From NCBI GenBank assembly GCA_944472135.2, contig OX235270.1, forward strand, positions 42,656,352-42,720,351: DNA of 64,000 bases, given 5' to 3'. Below, piece by piece: positions 10,230 through 20,348 of this stretch (the stretch's first letter is position 1; each line of letters starts with the position of its first letter). The DNA comes from Trichobilharzia regenti (Eukaryota > Platyhelminthes > Trematoda > Strigeidida > Schistosomatidae). Below the pieces are notes generated by a model. That model searched no databases and had not been told where the DNA came from. It saw only the letters and a list, made by a program, of their open reading frames with translations. Position numbers and translations under genes: made by a program.

Positions 10230-11425
10230 GAGAGACAGGGGGCGTCATTCTGGCGTCTGACTAAGAGCGTCTTGTCGTTTAGTGATTGTTTAACAGCTTC
10301 GAATGCTTTAACAGCTTCTGCAGGCAAATGGAATGAACGACTATGTCCACGTAAGCAGTCGGTCAACGGTTGCAAAACTCTAGCACAGTTCGGGATAAAA
10401 CGCCGGTAAAAATTGACTAGACCCAAAAATCGCCGTAGTTTCTTGAAAGAATCTGGTAATGGATAGTCTTTGATGGCTTGTACATCGTCGGGGACTGGTC
10501 TAATTCCTTGATTGTCAATCAAGTGACCGAGGAATTTCAGTGATTTCTTACCAAATTCGCATTTATCTAAATTGATAGTCATGCCGTATTTCTGAAGTCT
10601 TTCAAACACCGTCCTCACATGTTTCACATGCTCGGTTTCGTCTGCACTTGCAATTAGTAAGTCGTCAATGTATGCGTAGACGAAGGGCAGGCCGCGGAGT
10701 ACTTGGTCGATGAGACGTTGAAATGTCTGAGCGGCGTTCATCAGCCCGAAAGGCATGCGCACGAATTCGTATAAGCCGAATGGCGTGGTGATAGCGGTTT
10801 TTGGAACGTCATCCGGGTGGATGGGAATATGATGGTACGCTCTGACAAGGTCGATTTTGGAGAAAATTTTAACCTCTGGCAAGTTGCTGGCGAAATCGTG
10901 AATATGCGGTATGGGGTATCGATCAGGTACCGTTTGCTTGTTTAAAGCTCGATAATCCCCGCATGGCCGTATCTCACCAGAAGACTTTTTGGGTACCATG
11001 TGCAGCGGTGAAGACCAAGAGCTGTTGGATGGTCGAATAATGCCGAGCTCTAACATTTTATCGAACTCTGTTTTTGCGATTTTAAGTCGATGTGGGTCAA
11101 GGCGTCGAGGACGTGCAAAAACTGGTGGTCCAGTGGTTTTAATGTGATGAACCACTTGATGCTTTAGTTCTGTTGCTCGGAAAGAGGGTTGTAGAAGGTC
11201 AGGGAACTGATTTACTAAGTCAGTATATGGAGATGCTGGTGTGCGTGTGACCATCAAGTTCAGCGATGATGCACGGCTAATCGTACCAGCGATGTACCTT
11301 TTATTGAGCGAGTCTATAAGCTTAGGGCTAACCGGATCAACTAGCAGTTTGTGTTGCTGTAGAAAATCTATACCAAGGATTGGGGATGGAACGTCTGCGA
11401 TGATGAAAGACCAATGTAGGTATTC
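10226..11425 (-). pseudogene. Gypsy pol, protease end and reverse transcriptase
   Basis: The frame opens upstream of the ATG at 11257, near 11425, where [13 protein letters not shown] marks the end of the protease. RT motifs follow: [46 protein letters not shown] and the catalytic YIDDLLIA. The end, '[10 protein letters not shown]', results from loss of one C in a C run; restoring frame leads into the RNase H part. The ATG at 11257 is not a real start since this is part of a polyprotein. Confidence 0.85.
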
Positions 11426-12456
11426 TGCAGACCAAAATCTAAAGTCATTCGTTTACTACCATATGTAACAATATTAGACTTATTAACGGCTTGGAGCGTA
11501 ACTGCAGGGTCAGGATGTTGACGTTCCTGCGTAGTCGGAGGGAGAACACTAACCTCTGCTCCTGTGTCGACTAAGAACGTAGTACCGGTATTTCTATCTG
11601 TTACATAAAACAAACGACTGCTAGATCGTAGATTGCCAACAGTAGAAGTTTTCATACATGATGATATATCTTTTGGTTTAGCCTGAAAGTTGCAAGGTGA
11701 ACGACACCGTCGTGCATTGTCTCCGTAACTACGGTGGTACCAGCAAATAGTATCGTGATGTCGTGACGTGCTGGGTGATCGAGAAAGACGTCGACGAGAC
11801 GAGCTTCTAGAACGGCTTGGTCGTGTGCGTGTGGTCAGTGCTGCTAACTGACTCAGTACGGTGTCGACTTTGTGTTCTAGAGCCTGTATCCTGTCGTCAG
11901 TGTCTGGCATTCTGCTGGTGGAAGCAACAGATTGAGGTGTTGACCTCTCATACATGCGATCTGCGATTTTGGCAAGCTTCTCAATGTCAATGTCGTCATC
12001 TCCGTAAGCAAGAACTTGTTGAATGTTTGCAGGAAGTCGTCGCAACCAAATTTGGTAAAAGAGACTTTTGTCGATATCCCTTCCTGCTACTAGGCTTTGC
12101 ATGTGCCTCATGAGTTGTGATGGGGTTTTATCGCCTAGCTCTACGTTGCTTAACAAACGATCGAGTGCTTGCCTATCAGAAAGTGAAGTGCATCGAAGTA
12201 CTTCTTCTTTCAACTTGTCGTAAGGAGCGTCTGTGCTGGGCTGAACTATGTGTTGTCGAACCTGTTCGGCGATTTCGTCTGGTAGTACTGTACTCAATAT
12301 GCCAAATTTAACCGTCTGTGACGTAAGCTTATTGGCAGTGAAATAATTTTCCAGTCGTGCAAACCAAAGATGGGAGTCTTTGGGCCTAAAAACTGGTACA
12401 GTAAGAGAAATGGTACCAACAGATCCCAGCTGTAAGGTATCAGGGTATCGGAAGAC
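11368..12456 (-). pseudogene. Gypsy gag and protease
   Basis: The capsid region contains VPVFRPKDSHLWFARLENYF and continues into a helical region. An Arg/Ser-rich basic stretch precedes CWYHRSYGDNARRCRSPC, the CHCC variant of the zinc knuckle found in CsRn1-type elements. The aspartic protease shows FLVDTGAEVSVLP. The frame goes wrong after LQNTY, near 11425, one base away from the continuation [11 protein letters not shown]. The open frame extends upstream to 12561, but an ATG at 12456 in the neighbouring frame (MSSDT...) is the more natural start, so another shift may lie near the N-terminus. Confidence 0.8.
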
Positions 12457-12669
12457 ATGATACAATTCGTAGAAAAATGGTTTAACAGTAACAAAATAGC
12501 AAAAATTATGCACACCAAGAATATGGTAAAACAGAAAAACATGCAATGCGGTGCTTACCACAGATTACTGCAAGTTGTGCGATGAGAAAGCACAAGAATC
12601 AGCTCGAAATGTCTATTATATGTATATATATCCGATAAAGTTAGAGTTTAATTAATCCAGCAAGTGTAA

Positions 12670-12886
12670 TGATGCGTCCGGGTGAACAAAACGTCGTTGG
12701 AGTCAACAAGTTATCGTCGCAGTGAACAAGTTATCGTCGAGGTGAAAAAGTTGTCGTTGCGATGGACAATTTGTCGTCGGGGTCGAAATTTGTCGTTGGG
12801 GTCAACAATTCGTCGTCAGGGTGAACCAGTTATCGTCAAGGATACCAATTTGTCGTCGCTGTCGAAATTGGTCGTCGGGCTCACCA
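12670..12886 (-). repeat. Primer-binding site followed by ~10 PBS-like tandem units
   Basis: Four bases inside the 5' LTR (minus strand) begins TGGTGAGCCCGACGAC, a fitting tRNA-primed minus-strand start site. It is then repeated as about ten imperfect ~20-nt units down to 12670. Each unit ends in CGACGAC, CGACGAT or AACGAC and starts near a GGTGA / GTTCACC / GTTGACCCC core. From memory CsRn1-type elements use a tRNA-Trp primer with a TGGTGACCCCGACG-like site. Confidence 0.7.
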
Positions 12887-12890
12887 ATTT

Positions 12891-13191
12891 TGTTGCGTGC
12901 GTTGTCTGACTAAACTGCTGTACACATATATTCTATGTATTTCTTCGCTCTTATTGATGTGCGCAGACGTTGTGGCTACTCGACGCCCACAACGTAAATC
13001 AAAAGGCACTTGTGAAGATTACGAATATGTATTGAAGCAGTAGTCAAATTCGAAATTGTGTCAAGGTAATATTCAACAGTGAATTGACAAGTATTTGCGA
13101 AGTACATATAAAATCGGTCTGTATACACATATAATGCAAGTATACAAATTAGATTAAAAAGCATGTTTACAGTTGGTATAGGGGTACTACA
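12891..13191 (-). repeat. 5' LTR of the Gypsy element
   Basis: It is 301 bp and carries T at 13085 where the 3' LTR has G. It should contain the element promoter; no TATA box stands out with certainty. Confidence 0.92.
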
Positions 13192-14180
13192 AGTAGATGC
13201 GTGGTATTTCATTGAGAGGTGAATTGAAAGATCTGCAAGCTTAGAATTCGTAAGACAACCTGACATGTAAGATCTCTCACGAATTACTGTAGGGCCTATG
13301 GGGTAGCATTGATGTTTTGGCGTCACTCTGAACTTCGGAAAGATGATTTACAAATGTAAACGATAATAATCATCGAAACTGTAGTAATATTTACTAGCAG
13401 TTCGGAATTTTTCCTTTGATGCAGTTTCTTATCAGCAGTTTGCAGTATCCATTGTGAGTTTACATGAAACTTTATTCTATCTTCATTTTCATCAACCATT
13501 CCCTCACGAACAATAGCATGCAGTAACCACATACACTCAATCATTGTAACCTGAACATCACAAGATCCCTACAGATAACTTGTTTAATAATAAATGCATT
13601 AAGGATATGAGCCATAAGTGCACCTTCCATATCCCTCATTGGCACAAGTAATTCATTAAGAACCACAGAATATCTTGGTGATCTGAAAATGAATAATTAC
13701 TAAGACTAATATGACTTAAGTAACAGGTGTAGTAGTTGTAGGACACAGATGCTAGCTACTGTTCGACAGAAAGCTGATACTAATTTTGAGCAGTCTGACA
13801 TTTTGGAAGGACCATCTACACTATTCTTCTTTCCCCAGTGCACATTTATATCAACATAATCTGATGCCATGTTATGCACTGAGCAATTTCAGTCTCCCGA
13901 AATTCCATGTGACAATGTAAATTAAACTAGTATCACATCTTCACCTGAGCAATTTTAACTAGGAACTTCATCGAAATGGATATAATCACCTGGAAATTCT
14001 GCGGCTTGTCTCATTCATTGCATGATCTCTTCGATGTGTTAAGGAATATTGCAACCATCACGGATGATACTAAAGCGTTTAACATCCTCAAAACGTACAT
14101 CTAACTTATGTCTGTGGGCTACTTCTCTTTCAAATGCCCGATTCTCATAGAATAACTGCTATGACAACAACCATTGTCTG
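13192..14180 (-). pseudogene. Decayed multi-exon coding region, unknown; includes duplicated flank copy 1 right part
   Basis: The minus strand shows several coding-like blocks with splice-like borders. They include FEREVAHRHKLDVRFEDVKR (about 14150-14090), MASDYVDINVHWGKKNSVDG (about 13872-13810), YSVVLNELLVPMRDMEGALM (about 13670-13610, preceded by 'cattttcag') and MIECMWLLHAIVREGMVDEN (from 13544). In-frame stops and frame changes occur between them. The block from 13192 to 13601 recurs at 60534-60893. I do not recognise the protein. It could be a retired host gene or the gene of an unnamed DNA transposon; the duplication favours a mobile or duplicated segment. Confidence 0.4.
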
Positions 14181-14504
14181 TAGTCAATTTTCATCCTTAA
14201 GATGTAAAACAACTCACAAATCACGAAGATTTAAGGCTCTAAAATGCAAATAATAGTCTTTCTTTGCGAAATTTCTTATAGAGCATGACTTTTTCTAGCA
14301 ATAAATCGTCTGCGATATCAAAACACTTTTACGCATTAATACGAACACAATACAGGAAAATATTGCTTCCTTCGGCTACAGAAGCCTAAAACTAGTGAAA
14401 TATAATCTATTTTGACAAAACTGAACGATTATAACACCTCTATATGCGTGAACGCGATAACGCATACAGTCCGGAAAAATAAATCGCGATAGCGTTTATC
14501 CTCA

Positions 14505-14572
14505 CCCATTCTCGGAGCTGGTTGCTTCAATTGCGAAGCATCCGTCGTCCTGCAAGACAATGTCAGACTGCC
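14505..14572 (+). repeat. Dispersed 'AATTGCGAAGC' repeat, copy 1
   Basis: The core 'caattgcgaagcatccgtcg' with flanking 'gagctggttg' and 'tcctgcaagacaa' recurs in altered form at 26050-26113 and 28818-28873. A weaker inverted match lies near 18950-18985. It is directly followed by the palindrome cluster. Confidence 0.55.
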
Positions 14573-14603
14573 GGTGAATCTGTTACTTGAAATCTGGTAC
14601 ATT

Positions 14604-14704
14604 CAGCTTCAAGCTGGTGGATTTCAGGCCTGAAATTTTACTTCAGGAACCCAATTATGAACTATATAGTTCATAATTGGTTAACTACTTGATATCAAGT
14701 AGTT
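14604..14704. repeat. Cluster of perfect palindromes
   Basis: Four inverted repeats follow one another. CAGCTT-C-AAGCTG lies at 14604-14616. The perfect 16-bp ATTTCAGGCCTGAAAT lies at 14621-14636. A perfect 30-bp palindrome at 14651-14680 is centred on ACTATATAGT. A perfect 22-bp palindrome at 14683-14704 is centred on GATATC. A further CCTGAA/TTCAGG pair overlaps the second. Confidence 0.85.
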
Positions 14705-14705
14705 T

Positions 14706-16275
14706 CATCAGCTTTCCCAATAAACATGCTAACTGTACTAAGTTGTTGATTAGTAATAATACCCTTGAAAGTGTGCTGGTGAAGAAAATATAATCTTTCC
14801 AATCATTTTTGTGAGAGTGTTATTAGTGGTTCAGTACTTCTCACTTGATTTAGGATAAATAATTCTCCCAGTGAATGTCACTGCTTTTATACAGTACTGT
14901 GGATAGCCTCTTACTTATATAGATTATGATGTTTTGAACTTTCCTCCGTCGACTCAGTCAAATGCCTTGCGGAATCATTATTTTTGTAATATTTTATTTG
15001 AAAATATGTATGAACCACGAATACTTTGGAAGCAAATTTCAAAACTTCAATTTTTTTTTACTGATTTCACTCATAACTAGCCAAGCATGGTTTAAATGTA
15101 ATTTAAAAACTATTCCATGTTTTGTGTAGTAGGGTTTACTTGGAGATGCCTGAAAACAAATTAATTGTCCTTTCCCTGCGATGACTGTTCGGTAAAATTT
15201 CATTATTTTTAGCATGAATTCATCTTTGAGACTACATTTTTATTCTAGTGTTTAAAAGTGAGAAGGAAGTTTCCCTGAAGAGAGGTATGGCTATCCCAGT
15301 TATTGAGAAACAGAAAGCTAATTTCTCAACCTTAGCAGGAAACAACGTTGTTGGCTCAGTATCACGTCTTTCGAATTACGATCAGTTTAATTAATTAATT
15401 AATGATTCTTCCATATATTCATCAGCTTTAAAATTTATGGATAATTTACCAGTTTAGTATATTCTGCAATGGTGAAATCACAAAATAATTGTTTGAAATG
15501 ATGGATAGGTTTTATAGCTCAAGATGAGAGTAGAAAATGTTCAGTTTTCTCTAAGATTCAGTATTTCATGGATTTTTCATCAACAGGCCTGGTAGCATAT
15601 TCAGCACCAAATTGACGTCTTAATAAAGTGGATGAATTCCAAAAATAAATGTTTTTATATCAACACGTAAACATATAAGGTAACAAAAATAGTAAAATCA
15701 CTGGGGCCATCAAACGGATACTTTATTTAAAATACGTCAGTAATACATTCATCATATCGGACTGATTCTGTAACAAGCCTAGCTATTTATGTTCCCATAT
15801 ATATTTATAGGTAGATATGTGTGAAAAGTCTTGTGACTTTTCCTCTAAGATATAGTGATCTTCATTCAGACTTGCCTCTAGTGGTTTTCGCTTTTACTCA
15901 ACAATTAGAGCACTTGACTATCTAATTTAAGTCCATAACTTATAAAGAAGTGTCCTACCTGGTTTACAGTCACGTGCATTTATGATAGGCAAGTCTACTT
16001 TTAGAAGTAATGCCGTTTTGAGTATGACGTGAGGAATATAGTATGAGTCTTGATTCTGAACTCGCACATCTTATTCTTAGTTTAGTTTTTTCCGAAAGAA
16101 GTTCATAAATTGTCACATTTCCTTCAATTCTACCCAACGAATGTGGCAATACTTTTACAATTTATAGTCTAACTATTTGATAATTAATAGACAACTGATT
16201 GTTCTAAAATATACAGGTATAATCTAGTTAAACTAAGTAAGGAATAAATGAATCTGGATATTTACATAGGGTGAA
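14706..16275. other. AT-rich stretch, no gene recognised
   Basis: I see no open frame of note, no retroelement motif and no RNA gene here. Confidence 0.5.
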
Positions 16276-16650
16276 TGCATCTTTTCCACTGGCAGCGATT
16301 TTGACTGACAGCACCGAAAATCACCAGGCTCTTCTTCTTAGCATCTCGAGGACCCCAACCAGTCAGTCTAAACCCCCTGCGTAGCAAAACAGCATATAAC
16401 GACTTCGTGGATTGATGCCATGTTTTAATTTGACCACCCCTAACTTTATATAATCTAATCGTATCTCAGCTGGTATAACAGCAGGGAGGTAGGCAGTGGC
16501 TTTGCATGCATAACATATGCCTTAGCCGTCTCGATTGATGCGGCTTTACAACCTTATGGATCAGTTTTCCCTCCTTACCTAATTCTTCTCTTCGATATAA
16601 TCTATTCCTATGGTCAGTAATTTGGGGGAATTATTTACCGCTACAGTCAT
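16276..16650 (-). pseudogene. 3' end of a non-LTR retrotransposon protein, truncated
   Basis: The minus strand reads RGGQIKTWHQSTKSLYAVLL, then GFRLTGWGPRDAKKKS and SQNRCQWKRCIH before a stop. This RGGQ-KTWHQ and GWGPRD tail is characteristic of a schistosome non-LTR protein C-terminus. No RT core is attached, so this is a 5'-truncated copy. A related remnant with RT core lies at 44470-45240. Confidence 0.6.
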
Positions 16651-17560
16651 AACTATTTGTAGTGAGCCATGTTTACATTAACGGACCAGTATGCCTTGTA
16701 CGCAAATACATAAAAATGCTACAATCCCCTGTGAAAGTAGACAAATAAATGCATTCTAATAATTTATAACATTGTTTGTAGTGAATAGCACAACATAAAG
16801 TGATAAGAATGTATTCTCTATTGAGAAAGGCATACAAGGAGAGATATCACAGGTTTCAGAATGTAACTTCAGAAATAATGTCTATTTATTCTTGCCTTTT
16901 AAGTTTAAACGTCGGTATCATAATTTACATATACTGCCACAACTTCGTAGCTTGATGTCTTGATCGTGGTGATCGCTGTACTATGCAGGTAGGTGGTCTT
17001 AAAAACTATTAATAAAAAACTAACTACTTATCAGTAGCCGAATTGTTTTGTCTTTATTTCCCGTATTTACTAGAATTTTACTGTGGACAGTCATAAACAA
17101 GGAACTACACCATCTACTTAAGGTTCCATATCATGTACTACTATTGAATCTTACCAGATGTTATTTTAGTATCTACATTTATCATCATAAATATTATAAA
17201 ACTGATTTAGTGGCATTTAATTGTTTATGTCATTACGAAGACTAGGAATTCCTGTAGATTTTTATTTGATGCTTACCCCATTTTCCCAGTGAATTTAAAA
17301 ATATCGTAAAGCTACAATTTGGAGATATCTTTTACCTGATGGAACTCCACGGGTGCGCCCATATAATTCCCTGAGTAGCACAACTTCCGTGCATGACCAA
17401 TGAAGTCACCTGCTAAAACGATTGTATCTTAGTTTTAGTTTTAACAGAAAATTAGACAGCTTCTGATGGAACTCATCCCTTACTTCATCCAAAATGGTTT
17501 TTGGGGGTGTGGGGGGAGGTCATGAAAAGGCATCCAAGGGGGACATGGCACGACATTCAA
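16651..17560. other. No gene recognised
   Basis: AT-rich sequence with a chance 65-codon frame at 17048-17245. Nothing else is supported. Confidence 0.45.
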
Positions 17561-17984
17561 GAACATTAGTTTTCGTCAGTGGCTGGCTGTTCCAGTGGAT
17601 CTGTCTAATTTTTCGGACGAATTTGCAGCTCTAGCTTCTGCTTACCATGAGAACTCTTTACGGATAGTCACCGGAGACTTCGATTCTAATGACTGTTCTC
17701 CCCTGGAATCACTAGTTCACGTTAGCATTGCCAGCTCAGCTACTCGACTTTACAAAGTACTTTTTTTAATGTTGACAAATGACGATGGAGTATATGAAAC
17801 AGACAAACGTGCTCCAGTACTGAACTCTGATCAGTTCATTACACGAACATTGCTTAAAATACACGGCAAGTCACACACAAGTATATTCTCTCACCTTTCC
17901 GAGAAAACGCAACAGAGATGTTACTCACAGGGTAATGTACATTATCTTAAGTGCATGTCGTTGAAACTTGAACTATATGGGTAA
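17560..17984 (+). pseudogene. Non-LTR retrotransposon endonuclease fragment
   Basis: A 129-codon frame contains NSLRIVTGDFDSNDCSPLES and, later, KRAPVLNSDQF and LLKIHGKSHTSIFSHLSEKT. The GDF(N/D) motif followed by a pattern of this kind fits the second half of an APE-type endonuclease from a CR1/Jockey-like element. No RT follows, so the copy is a fragment. It may belong to the same family as the RT at 26.9-27.9 kb, but this cannot be shown here. Confidence 0.45.
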
Positions 17985-18211
17985 ATAATACATAAGTGTA
18001 ATTTTGCTGAGCACTGTTTATTAAGTTTGGAAACTTCTGCCAACTGATATCATGTAACAGGTGTGCAAGTATGTGAACATTGTTCTTTACATAGACTAAA
18101 TAATTTCTTTAGGCTGTATGCAGTTGATGAGAGGCCAACCAAGTAAATGATGGTACCATCTTATTTTTGCTTTACTCAAGTTGACTGGAATCTATATACT
18201 GAGCATGAACG

Positions 18212-18405
18212 TGATGACACAATCACTTGCGTCGGTGGCACAGTGGTTAGGAATTTCTCCGACCATGCTCATGGTCCAAGGTTCGATCTCCTGCCGACGC
18301 ACACCTGATATCTATGGTCGGCCTGCAAAATTTGGGCTACTGATATCATATGCTGAAAATTCCATACTTGTACCAAAAATACTGTGTGGTTTTAAGCTAT
18401 AATCA
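18212..18405 (+). mobile_element. tRNA-derived SINE, family S-II
   Basis: The head has an A-box-like TGGCACAGTGG and a B-box-like GGTTCGATCTC at tRNA spacing. A ~110-nt body follows, beginning 'acacctgatatctatggtcg' and ending 'ttaagctataatc'. The same head and body recur inverted at 49575-49772, which defines the family. It is followed by a TA microsatellite at 18408-18446. Confidence 0.8.
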
Positions 18406-18407
18406 AA

Positions 18408-18446
18408 ATATATATAATAATATATATATATATATATATATATAAT
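18408..18446. repeat. (TA)n microsatellite
   Basis: A nearly pure TA run directly after the SINE body. Confidence 0.85.
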
Positions 18447-19240
18447 CAAAAATACGTTGCATGAAACAAACATTATTCAATAGATTTCACTGTTCTTCTT
18501 CTTCTTATCTCAAAAGGCTGTGAAGAGAAAAAAGGTTTTTCAAAGCTACAGATAAATCTAGTCTCAAAAAAAACTAACACTCTGGTCACATCTGAAATCG
18601 AAAGTTTGAATATACTATTTTTAACTACAGACTTACCATTTAAAACCCTTTCAAGCATTTAGAAGCTTTCTAATGAAATTATTAGTGGTGGTAATCAGAG
18701 AAGTTTAGTTCCCTCTTTCAATGTCAATACTATTAACAAGTCTTTCGTCCTCTCTCCTTCCGACATCATCAATTCTAACAATACAAATCACATGGTTGAT
18801 AACTTGCATGGTTTTAATACACTTGATGCTCTCAAATCTCTAAAACATGGTTGATTAAAATGTTCAATGTAAATTGACAACCAATCACAGCTATGGTTAC
18901 CTGGACATACATTTATACCGTTCATGGAAAATGCAAATGTTTTCTAGAAGAAGACCAACAGCTTCGCAATTAGATCAAATAGCTCAAAGGACTTAACATG
19001 ATCAAGAAGAAGTGTAATAATTGAGTTCTAAAATGTGCATTAAGTTTCCCTATTAGTTTGTTTCTTAGATATATCACACAGAGAAACAGTATTATTTACT
19101 GGATGACGTTTCGAACAAAATTTATTGTTCATAATCATATCAATTGTAATAACACGACTTCGAAACTTCAGTTTTATAGTTTTCTTTATTCTCTCCTATT
19201 TGTCGAAGGGGTAGTAGAATTTTCCAGATATCTGGGACAG
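18447..19240. other. Possible 3' region of Penelope-like copy 1; no gene named
   Basis: It lies downstream of the GIY-YIG domain of Penelope-like copy 1. The plus strand at about 18670-18850 has a coding-like patch (SFVLSPSDIINSNNTNHMVD) that I do not recognise. Confidence 0.3.
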
Positions 19241-19249
19241 GTGTTAAAT

Positions 19250-20348
19250 CACTCCTATTACACGTATTTGCAGTTGATTCAATAAACAAAGCTCCTGTTA
19301 TCAATCTCTCCTTGTGACACTAGATTTTAAAACTGTAATTTTATCCCATCCAGCCTATTGTACGGTTGTGTGTAATTGCATGTGGTGTAGTGCTATAGCT
19401 GAACTATTCTCCATATTTCTTATTTTATTCGGGTCAATTAATCTTGCTTTTGCTAGGTTTTTATGCACCGTTAATCTGACTGCTCCTGTTCTACTACTCT
19501 GACCCATGTATTTGACCTAACAATCATTGCAGGGCATTAGATAAACTTAATTGTTTTGTTTTAAAGGCTCCACAGGATCCTTTAACCTACAAAGCATGCT
19601 TCTAATTGAGTTTGTGGGTTTTTAATGCCACTTTTCTTCCTGTCTTGTTAATAATTCTGTGTAAGGTTTCCAAGGTTCCTTCTTTGTATGGAAGTACTGC
19701 TGATGACTTCGATTCCTTACTGTTGCTGCTGTCATTATCCTGTGCATGTTGAACATGCATGTCGTCATTAATATTACTATTATTATTTATTTTACTTTTA
19801 TATTTCTCTACACACTTTCTGATTAATTTATCAAGGTAATTGTCAAGTTTCAAAGCTTCTCTTATGTGCCTCACTTCCTGTCTGAGATTTTCCTTGGTAC
19901 TACTTAGTTTTTACATTCAACAATCATATTTTTACTGACATAGGATGGGGTGACCGGAAATCCAAATATCTGTTTGAATGTGTGTTTTACTTCCTATCTT
20001 CTTTCCTTTTTACCCTAAAATCTAACATTCGAAGCTCTCTTTCCTGACTTTCCACTTCATAAATGAATTGAATTGCCTCCACCTTTGAGTTAATGTGTTC
20101 GGAAAATCTCTCTATATCCTATGTCCTAAGTACAGTGAATGTGTCATCTACATACCTCCACCATACTTTTGGGGTGGGGGCGAACGTTTCAATAGCTAAG
20201 TTTTCCAACCTGTCCATGAATATATCTGCTACAACCGGGGATATTGGTGACCCCATGGCAACTCCTTCAGCTGGTTTGTATATTTTCACCTGGAATTAAA
20301 ACACTGTGGAAGTCAGACAGAGTTGTACTTCAAGCATTATGTCCTCAA
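19250..20348 (-). pseudogene. Penelope-like element copy 1: RT palm end and GIY-YIG endonuclease
   Basis: Reading the minus strand from 20335 down, there is GVAMGSPISPVVADIFMDRL, then WWRYVDDTFTVL with the catalytic YVDD at 20143-20154. The RT C-terminal region and a long Asn/Ser-rich linker follow (open at 19602-19874). A GIY-YIG domain lies near 19560-19290 with KYMGQSSRTGAVRL and a later WDKITVL-SSVTRRD stretch. RT followed by GIY-YIG is the hallmark of Penelope-like elements. Several stops break it. The N-terminal part of RT lies on the far side of RTE-2 copy B, from 23616 upward. Confidence 0.8.

Larger units (their letters stand above)
7829..13191 (-). mobile_element. Complete Ty3/Gypsy LTR retrotransposon, CsRn1/Boudicca-like
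   Basis: The element has 301-bp LTRs at 7829-8129 and 12891-13191 that differ at one visible position (8023 G against 13085 T), so it inserted recently. Both ends follow TGT...ACA. The 4-bp AGTA at 7825-7828 and 13192-13195 is the target duplication and is confirmed by the uninterrupted copy at 60893-60896. Read on the minus strand the order is 5' LTR, primer site with tandem array, gag-protease, RT, RNase H-integrase, polypurine tract, 3' LTR. The CHCC-type gag motif places it in the CsRn1/Kabuki group, which from memory includes Boudicca of S. mansoni. Three frameshifts break the polyprotein. Confidence 0.9.

Noticed and set aside
12294..12542. Separate small gene upstream of the Gypsy gag
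   Set aside because: It overlaps gag in another frame. Its ATG probably marks the true gag start with a later frameshift.
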